From a virus, in the IMG/VR virus record IMGVR_UViG_3300024180_000407, positions 1 through 60,827 of that record: DNA of 60,827 nucleotides; one strand, 5' to 3'. The notes below the pieces were generated by a model that had not been told where the DNA came from, did no database searches, and saw nothing but the letters and a program-made list of their open reading frames with translations. This document shows positions 39,784-50,700 of this stretch, one piece after another. Every line of letters begins with the position of its first letter. The stretch's first letter is position 1. A program made the translations under genes and the position numbers.

Positions 39784-40269
39784 CTAGTAGTTTAGTACGC
39801 AGTAATCCATTGCTACTGTTATCTGTACTTCAACTGGTTCATCAGATGACCAATCATACTGTCCAAAGTCTCCATTTGTTAAAATAGCTCCTTTGATGAT
39901 CCACTCTCCAACTACGTCTCCTACAGGACCTAGAATATTTAAAGTCAAATCCTTTTTATACATATCAGAATAACCTGCTCTACCGGTTACTGATTCGTAT
40001 CCTAATCTTGCCCACTCCATTACAGCTTGAGCTCCAGAAGGTGTTACTGGATCGTATAATGTGAAGGTCATGTCTTCCCATTCTCTTTTTCCTCTAATCT
40101 TTCTATAAGAGTTAATGTGGTCTAGTTTTATAATGTTATCCGTAAAGGTAGGTGCTTTAACATTCTTTACCATGAAAGATGGAATGTTATCGATATACAT
40201 TACAAATCTGTTTTGTACCTTTGGTTCAAAGGCTTTAAACATTACTTCTGATGTGTCTAATACTGCCAT
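39784..40269 (-). CDS. Tail tube protein (gp19-like)
   Basis: A 161-residue tail tube protein in the T4 gp19 family: FEPKVQNRFVMYIDNIPSFM, then WEDMTFTLYDPVTPSG and WIIKGAILTNGDFGQYDWSS. It forms the inner tube through which DNA passes. It follows the sheath gene by 37 nt. Confidence 0.93.
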   Translation of the reverse strand: MAVLDTSEVMFKAFEPKVQNRFVMYIDNIPSFMVKNVKAPTFTDNIIKLDHINSYRKIRGKREWEDMTFTLYDPVTPSGAQAVMEWARLGYESVTGRAGYSDMYKKDLTLNILGPVGDVVGEWIIKGAILTNGDFGQYDWSSDEPVEVQITVAMDYCVLNY

Positions 40270-40285
40270 GTTGTATTTACTTTAT

Positions 40286-40293
40286 TATAAATA
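40286..40293 (-). promoter_or_regulatory. TATTTATA element before the tail tube gene
   Basis: It lies 16 nt before the start at 40269, in the short gap after the sheath gene; it gives the abundant tube protein its own promoter. Confidence 0.5.
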
Positions 40294-40306
40294 TGGTTAT
40301 TTTTAA

Positions 40307-42061
40307 TTATTGTACAAATGTTGCTCCAGTTGGCTCAATTGTAAAGTCTAGTACTATAAATTCTGCTGTTTTTGCTGGCTGAATAAATACTTGACCTATT
40401 AATTGATTTCTATCTACTACATCTGCTGTGTTATTTGATTCATCCATTACTACTCTGTAAGCATAAAGACCTTGTCTCTGTACCACTGATTCTAAGTAAG
40501 GATTAACGTTTGCTAAGAATTTATTTCTTGTTGCAATCGTATTTTGTTCAAATACTAAGTTTGTTGCTTGATCTCCTAAGAACTTCTTAAGAGCTATTAA
40601 TAATCTTCTAACATTTACTCTGTCTAATGCTGAAGCTTTTGTCTGTAAAGTTTTTTGTCCAAATACTGCTATACCTTGTCCAGGGAAAGTAGCGATTGGA
40701 TTTACTTTTGCAGCATATAATATATCTCTCTGATTTCTGCTTAGTTTTTGTTCTGCTTGTATTACTCCTGTTATACCACCTCTTACTAAACCTGCTGGGG
40801 CAAACCAAGGTGCTGCTGCGCTATCATTAAAAGCATAAACTCCAGGTACTGTACAAGAAGCTGGTGCCCATTGCAATCCTGCTCCTCCGCTTAACTGTAC
40901 CCATGGCCAGTATGCTGCTGAATATGAACTGTTTACTTTTTTAGCTTGAGTTACTAAATTTGCTGTAGTTGAGCCGTGATTAGCTAAATCTACTATCGCT
41001 ATACAATCACTTCTAAATTGTGCTGCTGACATAAGTGAATCTAACACTGTAGCATGAGTTGCATTTTGATATAGTAAACCGGGTGCTGATAATACGTTAA
41101 TTACGTATTCGTCTCTATTTTGTAATACGTTTATCGCAGTTTCGTAATCTGCTGCTACTAATCCCTGTGTATCAGTATTGGATATTGCTTCGTTAAATGT
41201 CATAGCTGCTTTAACGATGTTTCCAGCACCGTTATAAAACGATCCTGATGTTTCTAGTGGTAAAGATGCTGAATATGAAGTTGTTCCTTTCGAGTTAACT
41301 GTGAAGCCATCTGCTGCTAAATAATTGATAGTTGCTCCTGCTACTGCAGAAACATAAACATATCTAGATTTATTTACATAGTTACCAGAAGATTGTACGT
41401 ATTTCTGTGTACCATCTGTAACAACAGTTGTTACTTGATTTCCAATTCTTTTTTCAATGTAGTTATCACTATTAGGATCTAATGATACATTATTATACTG
41501 CTCTAAAATTACTTTATTAGAGTGGTTATCATTTCCTCGTCTTATCGATAAAGTAAATGTTCCAGCTTCATTATCTTTAGCTGATACTTCCCATCTTATG
41601 TTGTCAGCTGATCCAGATTTCATTGTACCGCCGCTATTAGCAATTTCTGCTCCATGATCTACAGCGCCTGTACCGTTATTATATATAACTCCTTGACCGT
41701 GCGTTTTAAGTTCAAATGGTACTTCTGCTGCTGCAGATGCAGTAACTGCTCCTGATTTTGCACTTGTCCAAGTTCCTGATGCACTAACGACTCTTGTTAC
41801 TAAAGCTGAATTACCTCCTTGTTGGAAGAAGTTTTTAATAGCTAATGATGTTAAGAACTCTTTATTAACAGATGCTGATACAAAGATATCGCCGAATATA
41901 GCTTTATATTCATTAAATGAAGTTACTATAGTTGGTTGCTCTACTGGTCCTTTTACCGTCGGTCCTATAAATGCTGAACTCGCATCGACTGGTGCTGGCG
42001 TTACAAATGAAATATCGTTTTCTCTTGTAAAAACACCTGGGGAAATAATTTTTTCTGCCAT
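40307..42061 (-). CDS. Tail sheath protein (gp18-like)
   Basis: A 584-residue contractile sheath protein. The N-terminus reads ISPGVFTRENDISFVTPAPV, the classic sheath start. A variable domain follows, then GTCERWW-type conserved C-terminal folds here seen as PIATFPGQGIAVFGQKTLQ and DRVNVRRLLIALKKFL, then TIATRNKFLANVNPYLESV. It defines the contractile tail. Two or three TATTTATA elements precede it. Confidence 0.94.
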   Translation of the reverse strand: MAEKIISPGVFTRENDISFVTPAPVDASSAFIGPTVKGPVEQPTIVTSFNEYKAIFGDIFVSASVNKEFLTSLAIKNFFQQGGNSALVTRVVSASGTWTSAKSGAVTASAAAEVPFELKTHGQGVIYNNGTGAVDHGAEIANSGGTMKSGSADNIRWEVSAKDNEAGTFTLSIRRGNDNHSNKVILEQYNNVSLDPNSDNYIEKRIGNQVTTVVTDGTQKYVQSSGNYVNKSRYVYVSAVAGATINYLAADGFTVNSKGTTSYSASLPLETSGSFYNGAGNIVKAAMTFNEAISNTDTQGLVAADYETAINVLQNRDEYVINVLSAPGLLYQNATHATVLDSLMSAAQFRSDCIAIVDLANHGSTTANLVTQAKKVNSSYSAAYWPWVQLSGGAGLQWAPASCTVPGVYAFNDSAAAPWFAPAGLVRGGITGVIQAEQKLSRNQRDILYAAKVNPIATFPGQGIAVFGQKTLQTKASALDRVNVRRLLIALKKFLGDQATNLVFEQNTIATRNKFLANVNPYLESVVQRQGLYAYRVVMDESNNTADVVDRNQLIGQVFIQPAKTAEFIVLDFTIEPTGATFVQ

Positions 42062-42088
42062 GTCTGGTCTAGTTTATTAATTGTTTAA

Positions 42089-42096
42089 TATAAATA
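42089..42096 (-). promoter_or_regulatory. TATTTATA element before the sheath gene (nearest copy)
   Basis: It lies 27 nt before the ATG at 42061. Further copies lie at 42148-42155 and 42185-42192 in the same 150-nt gap. Confidence 0.5.
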
Positions 42097-42147
42097 TCGT
42101 TTAGGAATGTAAAACAGTCTAGTATATAAATGTTTTTATTTCTCTTA

Positions 42148-42192
42148 TATAAATAGGGAAGGAGGATGTAAAAACCCTCCAACCTATAAATA
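42148..42192 (-). promoter_or_regulatory. Two further TATTTATA elements upstream of the sheath gene
   Basis: Octamers at 42148-42155 and 42185-42192 on the coding strand. Between them a GGAGG/CCTCC hairpin with a 10-nt loop may be a weak terminator. The stacked arrangement suits a very abundant product. Confidence 0.35.
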
Positions 42193-42210
42193 AGTATGTA
42201 TATTTGCTGA

Positions 42211-42489
42211 TTACTCTGCTGATACTACTTCTTCTTCTTTAGTTGCTGCGATGAATTCACCGGATTTAAGATCAATTTGACCTGCTCCGTATTTCTCCTC
42301 TAAGCTTTTTGCTAATTCTCTTTCTTCAGATCTAAGTTCTTCTAAAAATGATTTAGCTGCATTAGAACGATCTACTAAGCTAATCTCTGCTAAGCTAATT
42401 GTTCCTAGTTCATTTACTAAAGCTGCGTTCTTTTGTTGAAGTTCGTTTAAGCTCTTTACTTCTTCTTCAGTTAATTTTGTTTTTGACAT
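42211..42489 (-). CDS. Small coiled-coil protein (92 aa)
   Basis: A 92-residue Glu/Leu-rich protein (LTEEEVKSLNELQQKNAALV, then SFLEELRSEERELAKSLEEK) ending in GAGQIDLKSGEF and an acidic tail. It probably forms a coiled coil. Similar small proteins occur beside sheath genes in related phages. Function is unknown. Confidence 0.6.
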   Translation of the reverse strand: MSKTKLTEEEVKSLNELQQKNAALVNELGTISLAEISLVDRSNAAKSFLEELRSEERELAKSLEEKYGAGQIDLKSGEFIAATKEEEVVSAE

Positions 42490-42527
42490 AATTGTAAAAC
42501 TTTTATTTAATCGATTAATATTATTAT

Positions 42528-42556
42528 AATATAAGAATAAATATATTACTATCCAA
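42528..42556 (-). promoter_or_regulatory. Host-type promoter before the 92-aa gene
   Basis: TTG at 42556-42554 and TATATT at 42533-42528, 20 nt apart, with 38 nt to the start. It could be read into the sheath gene as well. Confidence 0.65.
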
Positions 42557-42572
42557 CTTATTTATGTTTTTT

Positions 42573-44696
42573 TTATTTTGCAGATATAAGTAGACCGTTT
42601 TCAAAGACTAGGTTAATTGTCGCTTTACCGGTTGATACAGTTATTTCTTGAGATGTACCATCTAGCTTTGCATCATTACCTGCAGGACCTCTAGCTCCTG
42701 TATCTCCTTTAGCTCCGGCAGGACCTCTAGCTCCAGCTGCTCCGGCAGCACCATTTGTACCATTAGCTCCGGCAGGGCCTCTAGCTCCAGTTAATCCAGC
42801 TGCACCTGTGTCTCCCTTTGCTCCTGCAGAACCAGCAGGTCCTCTTGCACCAGCAGCACCGGCATCCCCTTTAGCACCTGCAGGGCCACGTGCACCATCT
42901 GACCCATCTGACCCAGCTGCTCCAGCGGGTCCTCTTGCTCCATCTGAACCGTCTGTCCCAGCTGGTCCTCTTGCTCCATCAGATCCATCTGTGCCTGCTG
43001 TACCTCTTGCACCTGCATCACCTTTATCTCCTTTAGCACCAGCAGCACCGTCTGTTCCTGCAGGACCTCTAGCTCCAGCTGATCCTGTATCACCTTTGTC
43101 ACCTTTTGCTCCATTTGATCCATTTGATCCATTTGTACCAGCAGCACCGGCATCCCCTTTGTCTCCTTTTGCTCCGTTTGTACCATTTGAACCAGCTGCG
43201 CCAGTATCACCTTTGTCTCCTTTTGGTCCTACTAGTCCTGAGTTGTTTCCTACCCAATTGCCGTTTTCTATTACCTTATTCCCATTAGATAGTAAAATTC
43301 CTTTTACATCTGCTTCTTTAGTAATATTTAGTCTACCGTTATGGTCATAATAATGTTGTGTTTTTCTTCCAGCTGGATATCCTCCCCATATTTGCATACC
43401 GTACAGAGCAAGGGGTCTTTCTTGGTAATTTCCAGTACTGTAATTAGGTGTAAATTCTATTCTTACGTGGGTATAATGCCCTGTAGATGTTGTATTTGTT
43501 TCATGCCAAGGTATTGTGCTAAAAGGTAGGTATAAATGACCTGGCCAAGATGATACTCTACTTGTGGAACTTGTGTGCTGTATCCATTTTTGGTCAGAAC
43601 ATCTTTTTTTCCAAACATGTACCGTACTATTATGTGATTGACTTGACCAGTAACAGTACATTGCGTTTGCAAAAGTATAGTATCTTCCTTTAAATTCAAC
43701 TCTAAATTTATAAGTTCCTGTTGGTATTGCTACATTTGAATTGTTTGTTCTTAAGAATCTTCTTTTTTGATCATCTGAAACTTCTACTTCTTTCCATTCA
43801 GATTCTTCGTTAGCTTGTATGTAGAACAATAAATATTTTAAATCATCATAACTATTATTTAACCCGGTTTTATTGGAAAATTGAGATTCAAATAAAGCCA
43901 TTTCGGTTACCGTTGGATCTCCAAGGTTATTTGTCGGTATTCCTGATGGATTTTGAAAGTATCTATTTGAAGTTACTTCTGGTGTTCTTAATCTAGAGCC
44001 GTTATATGTTAATGTAGATTCTGCATTAACGCTTGATCCTCCGGTTGCAGTTATAATTCGATCGTTACTGTTATTAGATACTGCTAAAGTATCTCCAGTA
44101 TTACCTTTATCTCCTTTGTCACCTTTATCTCCTTTGTCACCTTTATCGCCCTTAGAACCGTTTGTACCATCAGTGCCATTTGTACCAGGGTTTCCTTTAT
44201 CTCCTTTTGCTCCATTTGTTCCGTTTGTACCGTTTGTACCAGGGTTTCCTTTATCTCCTTTATCGCCCTTAGAACCATTTGTTCCGTCTGTACCAGGGTT
44301 ACCCTTGTCTCCTTTAGCACCTGCTGTTCCGTCTGCACCATTAGTACCAGGGTCTCCTTTATCACCTTTATCACCTTTTCCTCCTACACTTGCTGCTGCT
44401 GTTGAATCTTTACCAAAAGCATCTACAATGTATGCATGTATTTCTTCTATTTCTTCTCTTAAGTCTTCTAATTGTTTAAGGTAGAATTTAGCTTGATTAA
44501 ATAAAGCAGGGTCATTAATTAATACTGAAGGATCTGATGCTTGTTCGATTGCTTCTTTAATCTCAGATGTCATAATTAATTCACCGGAAGTATTCATTTC
44601 CGCTTTTCTGCTTTTCTTAGCCATCTCTGTTAATTCCGCAGAACTAGCTTGTTTCTTTAATCTCTTACTTCTAATATTGTCGTTTATTCTTGCCAT
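42573..44696 (-). CDS. Collagen-like tail fibre protein
   Basis: A 707-residue protein with two Gly-X-Y blocks. Block 1 is about residues 105-205 (KGDKGDKGDPGTNG-type repeats) and block 2 about 495-680 (ARGPAGAKGDTG-type repeats). Between them lies a globular beta-rich region of about 290 residues (NPSGIPTNNLGDPTVTEMAL; WGGYPAGRKTQHYYDHNGRL). The N-terminal 90 residues are charged and helical, a likely attachment domain. Collagen-like blocks form trimeric rods in phage fibres. The repeats leave all frames open, so overlapping frames there are not genes. Confidence 0.9.
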   Translation of the reverse strand: MARINDNIRSKRLKKQASSAELTEMAKKSRKAEMNTSGELIMTSEIKEAIEQASDPSVLINDPALFNQAKFYLKQLEDLREEIEEIHAYIVDAFGKDSTAAASVGGKGDKGDKGDPGTNGADGTAGAKGDKGNPGTDGTNGSKGDKGDKGNPGTNGTNGTNGAKGDKGNPGTNGTDGTNGSKGDKGDKGDKGDKGDKGNTGDTLAVSNNSNDRIITATGGSSVNAESTLTYNGSRLRTPEVTSNRYFQNPSGIPTNNLGDPTVTEMALFESQFSNKTGLNNSYDDLKYLLFYIQANEESEWKEVEVSDDQKRRFLRTNNSNVAIPTGTYKFRVEFKGRYYTFANAMYCYWSSQSHNSTVHVWKKRCSDQKWIQHTSSTSRVSSWPGHLYLPFSTIPWHETNTTSTGHYTHVRIEFTPNYSTGNYQERPLALYGMQIWGGYPAGRKTQHYYDHNGRLNITKEADVKGILLSNGNKVIENGNWVGNNSGLVGPKGDKGDTGAAGSNGTNGAKGDKGDAGAAGTNGSNGSNGAKGDKGDTGSAGARGPAGTDGAAGAKGDKGDAGARGTAGTDGSDGARGPAGTDGSDGARGPAGAAGSDGSDGARGPAGAKGDAGAAGARGPAGSAGAKGDTGAAGLTGARGPAGANGTNGAAGAAGARGPAGAKGDTGARGPAGNDAKLDGTSQEITVSTGKATINLVFENGLLISAK
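42660..43240 (-). repeat. Collagen-like (Gly-X-Y) repeat block 2
   Basis: Tandem GXY codons with GPAGAKGDTGARGPAG-like units. The DNA shows short direct repeats, so slippage or recombination can change rod length. Confidence 0.85.
44095..44385 (-). repeat. Collagen-like (Gly-X-Y) repeat block 1
   Basis: GXY codons dominated by GDKGDKGD and GTNGTNGAKG units, close in pattern to block 2 but with few GPA units. Confidence 0.85.
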
Positions 44697-44716
44697 ATCT
44701 TATTACCTTTTATTTT

Positions 44717-47700
44717 TTAAATATTCCATACAGCTACCATATTCCAATAGTGGTTACTGCTAGTTGCTGCCTCAATCCCAAATGCTATTGCGTTTTGATT
44801 ACCAGCTGTTCCATTCATATTAATTTGCTTATTAAACTGTATCCACGTTTGTCGGTTTGCAGTAACTGTGAAAGTTTGCGTGTCTAATAGTGATGGTAAT
44901 GCAACTACGTCTGCATCATATAACCTTAATTTATTATTACCAAGTAAGGTGGATTGAGTGGTAATACCTACCCCTACCAATGTTGCGCCTTTAGGTATTA
45001 AGAAACGTGATGTATAATTTAATGAGCTACCAAGAAAAGAAGCATAATTTGGTATATACCTTAATGATGTTGTGTTTGAAAAGAAAGCATATTGATGCTG
45101 TGTCACCATTGATGGCATTCTAGTTCTAACATTACCTCCTGCTGCTGATAAAGGTTCGTTAGATTGCCATGATGAATTATTATAGTAAGTTACTGCTGCA
45201 TTATCAGTACTATTAAAGAAGTTGTCGTAAACTATTGTATCTTCAAATAATGCTGCTACTCCGTATTGTTGTTTCTTTTGTACCCACAGCTGTATATCTG
45301 TATTCGAGTTTACTACTAATTTTAAACTATCTGCTTGATATGCTGATCCAGCACCGGTTCCTGATCTTGCTTCAAAACTATCTGCTCCACTTGCCATTTC
45401 AAGTATTCTAATATCAGCTACTTGAGGTGTAGTACCTGAACTATTAGATCTTAGTTCAACTGCAAATCTCATATACCCTGCTTGAGATATCTCTTCCATC
45501 ATCAGTGTGTATGTAGCTCTTATTTCATTAGCAGCACTTGTTATTGAAAACTTCGCTAATTTTGTCCAGTAGTTTTGTTGTCCTGCAACTGCTGAATGAT
45601 TTGAAGTAGCATCTGGTGTTCTTCTGATGCGACCGCTTATTCTACCGTTTACAGATAATTTTGATGTTTCCCCTGTACTTACATGAGCTGTATCTCCGTT
45701 AACAATAACATTTCCTGAAGTTAATGTTAGGCTTGGTGTCCCTGCGCTGAGGTTTGAACCTGCCATTTTAAACTTACCATCAGTTCCATCAATACCCATT
45801 GCAAATGTACCTGTTCCTTTTTGGAACGCTAATCTAGCATCTCCTGCTCCTTGTTGATTTATAATAATACCGCTGTTGATTGTGGAATCGTTTTGTTTAA
45901 TGTATAGTTTACCATCAACACCGTTATCTACTCCAACAGTAATTTGTTCATCTGCATACAATCTTGCTGTATCTAGATCTCCTCCGACTTCTAAGTCATT
46001 ATTAAAGACAGAATTTTGAACTACGTCTATATATCCATTAATATCTACGTTACTTTTGAAATTTGCGCTTCCGGTAACTAACAGAGTTGAAGTTATATTT
46101 GCATTTCCTGAAACATGGAAGTTGTGATTTATTGCACCAATAGTTCCTACTGCGAAATCACCATCGGTTTTAACTTGTCCAGTTGCGTCGTTTACATGTA
46201 ATCCCGATCCGCCAGGACCTCCTGCTAGTAGGTGTATTTCATCACCTTGGGTGTATATATCAGACTCTGCAGCTGTCTCTAAGCGAATTGCTCCGCTAAC
46301 ATTTAAAGCACCTGTTGCAAGATCATTAGTTGTTGTAGATCCATTATCAGTTACACTGTCTAATGTTGCTCCGGAAGGACCGATTCCTCCTATTTGGTTT
46401 AGTAATTGAGATCCAGAAACATATTTAACAACTGCTCCGTCCAGTACTAAGAATTTATCTGTATCTGTGGTAGTACCTGCTACACTACCTATATTTAACT
46501 TCCCGTCTAGTATAAGTCTATTATTAATAAATCTTACTTCTCCTGAGGAGTGTCCAGATTCAATGATCATTTGATGCTGACCTGTTGTATTTGAAGTGTA
46601 AAAAGTTAAAGATCCGGTTACTCCTGCTGATGCGCCTCCTCCTACAATTAATATAGGTTGTGTATGGTCTGTATGGTCTAGTAATAACGCTCTCTCATGT
46701 ATTTGAACTGTGCTTGCAAATGTTGTATTAGGAGAGCTTGTACCAAAGAGTGTGTAAGAACCTGTAACTACAAGCGTGTTAGCTCCAAATGAACCCATTG
46801 TAACCTTATCAGAAGAATCTACTTCTAAGATTGGAATACCAGCTACGTCACTAACAGAGAATAATGTACCTTCTAAAGAATCTGTTATTGAGAATAACTG
46901 ACCTTGGGATCCCTGTACGTCAAATAGTACACTTCCTGATCCTTCTATAGTAACTAGATCTGTTGTACCAGAAACATGCAATTTAGATGCTGGGGTATCT
47001 GTTCCTATCCCCACATTACCAACAAAGGTAGATTTACCTGTTGCTACTGTTAACTCAGTAACTGCTGAAGGCTGTAGGTATATCGGTTTGTTTTCTCCGG
47101 TATTATAATCAGACTGTATTATTAAAGCATCTGCTGCGCTTAGGTATGCTGCTGCTGCGTCATTTATAAATCTTATTTGGTCACCATTGACAACAATGTC
47201 ACTTGCAAATGCAGCTGTTCCTGCATTTGACATATCTAACGATAAAGCCGTAAAAAATGTACCGCCGTCATTACCTCTAAATATCATATCCTTGTTACTA
47301 ACTGAGGAGATAAATGTAAGGTTCTGTGAAGTCATATTAACTTTACCAATAAGCGTACCGTTATCAGTAAGTTGTATAGAATCTCCTGCTGCATCTAAAA
47401 TTATATCTCCTGCAGAGTCGATAGTAAAGTTACCCGTTGAGTTATTTATTTCACCATTTGCTCCGTTATGGAATATTTGCATATCATTGTCATCTCCTAA
47501 CTGAAGTTGAGCTGAATCGTTGTCTAGGTGTATATTTCCTGTTGTAGTAATAGAAGGTACCGATAGTAACCCTGCAGAAGAATATGTCATTCTATTAGTA
47601 GCACTACCTGCAGGTCTCCATTCTAGATTACCACCATTGTAGGATGCGATATCCCATGATACCGTACTGTCGTCTCTAAGTCTTAAATATGCCCAATTAC

Positions 47701-50700
47701 TTCCTCCATTTTCTATTTCTATTCTAGCAGATGCTGATGAATCAACTTTAAAACCTAATCCATTTGTAGATTTAATAGTTTGATTTGTACTAGAACCTCT
47801 ATCGGCAACAGTATCTAAAGTATCTGCTTCTGCAGTTAGAACTGTACCATCCGAAATAGCAGTATTTAATTGTGCTGTTGTAAATGATCCTAGCGATGTT
47901 GCATTTCCTACTGATGTAATATGTCCAGTTAAATTAGCATTTGTAGTTACTGTATCTGCTATTAATGCATGTGATGCTGAAGTAGCTGAAGTAGCTGAAG
48001 TAGCAGAAGTAGCAGTAGTAGCACTATTTGCTGTTAATGCATGTGATGCTGAAGTAGCAGAAGTAGCAGTATTAGCAGTATCAGCAGCAGTAGCTGATGC
48101 AGCAGTAGTAGCTGTATCTGCTGTTAATGCATGTGATGCTGAAGTAGCATTATCTGCAGTTCCTGTTGTATCTTGATTCCAAGTTGGAACTGTTCCTGAT
48201 ATTTCACTATAGACTGGTTTATGTCCTTCGTGGAAGATCTTATAGTCTGTTTCACTAGCACCAACTCTTACCCTGAATCCTTCTGCGTGTGGAGCGTTAA
48301 GTATTACGTGATCTGTACTGTCGTTTGAAACACCTACTATTAATTCAGCATTTTCTCCAGATGTCCCTGTACCGTAGGCATGGTATTGTATAAATCCAAA
48401 ATCAGTACTATGGTTAATGTTAGTACCATCTTTTTCTGATTCGAAGAATATACCGCTTATCCCTACAGAGTTTCCTTTTAATACAATGTTATCTGATCCT
48501 GTATGGTAGTTAGATGAGGCAACATAAGTTCCTCTAGATAAACTTCCATTAAGTGTTAATCCCCCTCCTGTAATGTTTCCTGAAGTGGTCAGATTACCGA
48601 TTATGTCTAAGCTTTTATTAAAGTCCCAGGTATTATTAGTTTCATCCCATAGTATACTAGCACTTGAACCAGATACAAATATACCTGAACCTCCTGAGTT
48701 TGCTTCTGTTTGTCCTGCTCCAAGGATAATAAGTTTATCAACTACATTTAAATTATTTACGTTATAAGTGTCTACTGTTCCTGTAATTACAAGGTTACCG
48801 GTTACTGTTAAGTCGTCAAATGTTGGAGAAGTATTCGGCTGTACTGCTGTTCCTGCTAAACTTCCTGAAGCTAGTGTTGCATACCTGCCATCTCCAAATG
48901 TTTTAGTAACTAGTGTTTGCCATGGTCCCCAACTCGTACCTCTATACCTATATGCTAACCCCTCTCCATTATTAGCACTACTGTTAGAAGTCATCTGCCA
49001 TCCGTAATTACCACTACCTTCTGTAAGTGTTAGTCCTGTAGTATGGGAAGTGCCGAAAGGTCCGTTTGTGGTTCCTTGAAATCTATAAAGACCTCTAGTT
49101 GTAATGGTATCATAATCAGCTGTTGATACTGCAAAATTAGAAAAAGCATTTGAGTTTAACCACAATGTACTTGCTGTTGCTCCAGTTCCTCCTTCAGCAA
49201 CTGCTAAAGCAGTTCCCAATGTCAGCGTTCCAGATATATCGGCATCACCGTTTATGTCTAAAGCACCAGCCGTTAAAGAGTTGCTACCAGCCGTAACGTT
49301 ACCTCCAAAAGTAACAGTTTTATCAGCTGCCCATCTCATAGTAGTGTCGTTGTAAGCGGTACCTATATACCCATAGCTAAATGTATTATTACTTCCGTAA
49401 GCTCCTATCGCATATAAAGATGTGTTATCGTGTTCTTTAAAATTCATCAATGCTCTTGCCCAACCACCACTTGAGTAGTCAGGTTTTTTAACAACAACAT
49501 TATCACCGTCTAGTATAGTAGTTGCAAAACCACCAGGTATTGTAAGTGTTCCTGATAAATTACCATTACCGTTAATGTCTAAACTTGTACCTTCTAATTC
49601 CGTACCGCTTATCTTACCGGTCGATGTTATAGCTCCTCCATCTATGGTTCCTTCAAAAATTGCATTACCACTTTGATTAACACTAGCAACTACGTTAGCA
49701 GAATTATAACTACCTGTATTAGAAAGTATTTCAAATTTACGGGTGTTGTCGTCATTATTTGCATCAATAAATAATCTTATACCTTGATTTGATTTAAGAT
49801 CAAATTGAGCGCCAGCATTATTTTGTATTATAAAATCACCAGTGCTACCGAAAATATTACCCCCTGATGATAATGTCAAATTGCCTCCTATATCAGCATT
49901 ACCGTTTATATCTAAGCTAGTACCTTCTAATTCTGTACCGCTTATCTTACCGGAAAAAGTTGCATCCCCGGTAGATTCAGCTATTGTAAGTCTAATATCA
50001 TCTCCAGCATCTCCACCTACAGTTTCTTTTATTAAAAACCCTACGCCCTCGTCTACAATAAGGTCAAACGCTAAATTATTACTGTCTGAGTCTTCTAACC
50101 TGATACCTGCTTGACCAGCGTTTTTAATCTGTAATTGTACAGCAGCGTTAACAGCATTACTTAGGGTGCTATCGCCAATCATCATCTTTCCGTCTATTCT
50201 GGCTTGTCCGTGAACCTCTAGCTTATTCGCAGAATTAACTGATGTTGTATTAACCCCGAGTGTTGAGTTAACCATTAACTCTCCTCCATTTAAGGTTAAT
50301 TTATTACTACTATGTACAAATTTAACATCGCCTGCAGCAAAATCAAGCTCACCACCAGAAGGAAGACCTATGTTGTGGCTAAATAAAGCAGAACCACCGT
50401 CTGACATATCAAGAGTAAGCGCGTTTACAGATGTTCCATCATCATTTCCATAAAACTTTATATCACCATCTGTAACATTAGAAGTTATTAAAAAATGATT
50501 TCCACTTTTTGTAAACGTACCGAAATTTGTTCCTGCTGCTTTTAATCTAATATCGTTACCAGCCGCGTCAAAAGCTATATCGCCTCCAGCATCTAATATT
50601 ATATCGTCTGGAGCTGCAATGGTCATAATTCCAGCACTACTTTCTGTAAATGTTACCGCGTTGCTACCGTCACCAGATATGGATAAAGCACCGCCCAATA

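Noticed and set aside
42160-42180. Strong terminator before the sheath gene
   Set aside because: The GGAGG/CCTCC hairpin has no following T-run on the coding strand, so only a weak call was made within the promoter entry.
42791-43210. Open frames inside the collagen-like repeats on both strands (also near 44084-44484)
   Set aside because: Repetitive GGX codons keep other frames open. They translate to low-complexity peptides with no start context.
47945-48155. Possible CRISPR-like array
   Set aside because: Repeats are short, uneven and part of an uninterrupted coding frame for the giant fibre. No spacers of constant length or cas genes were seen.
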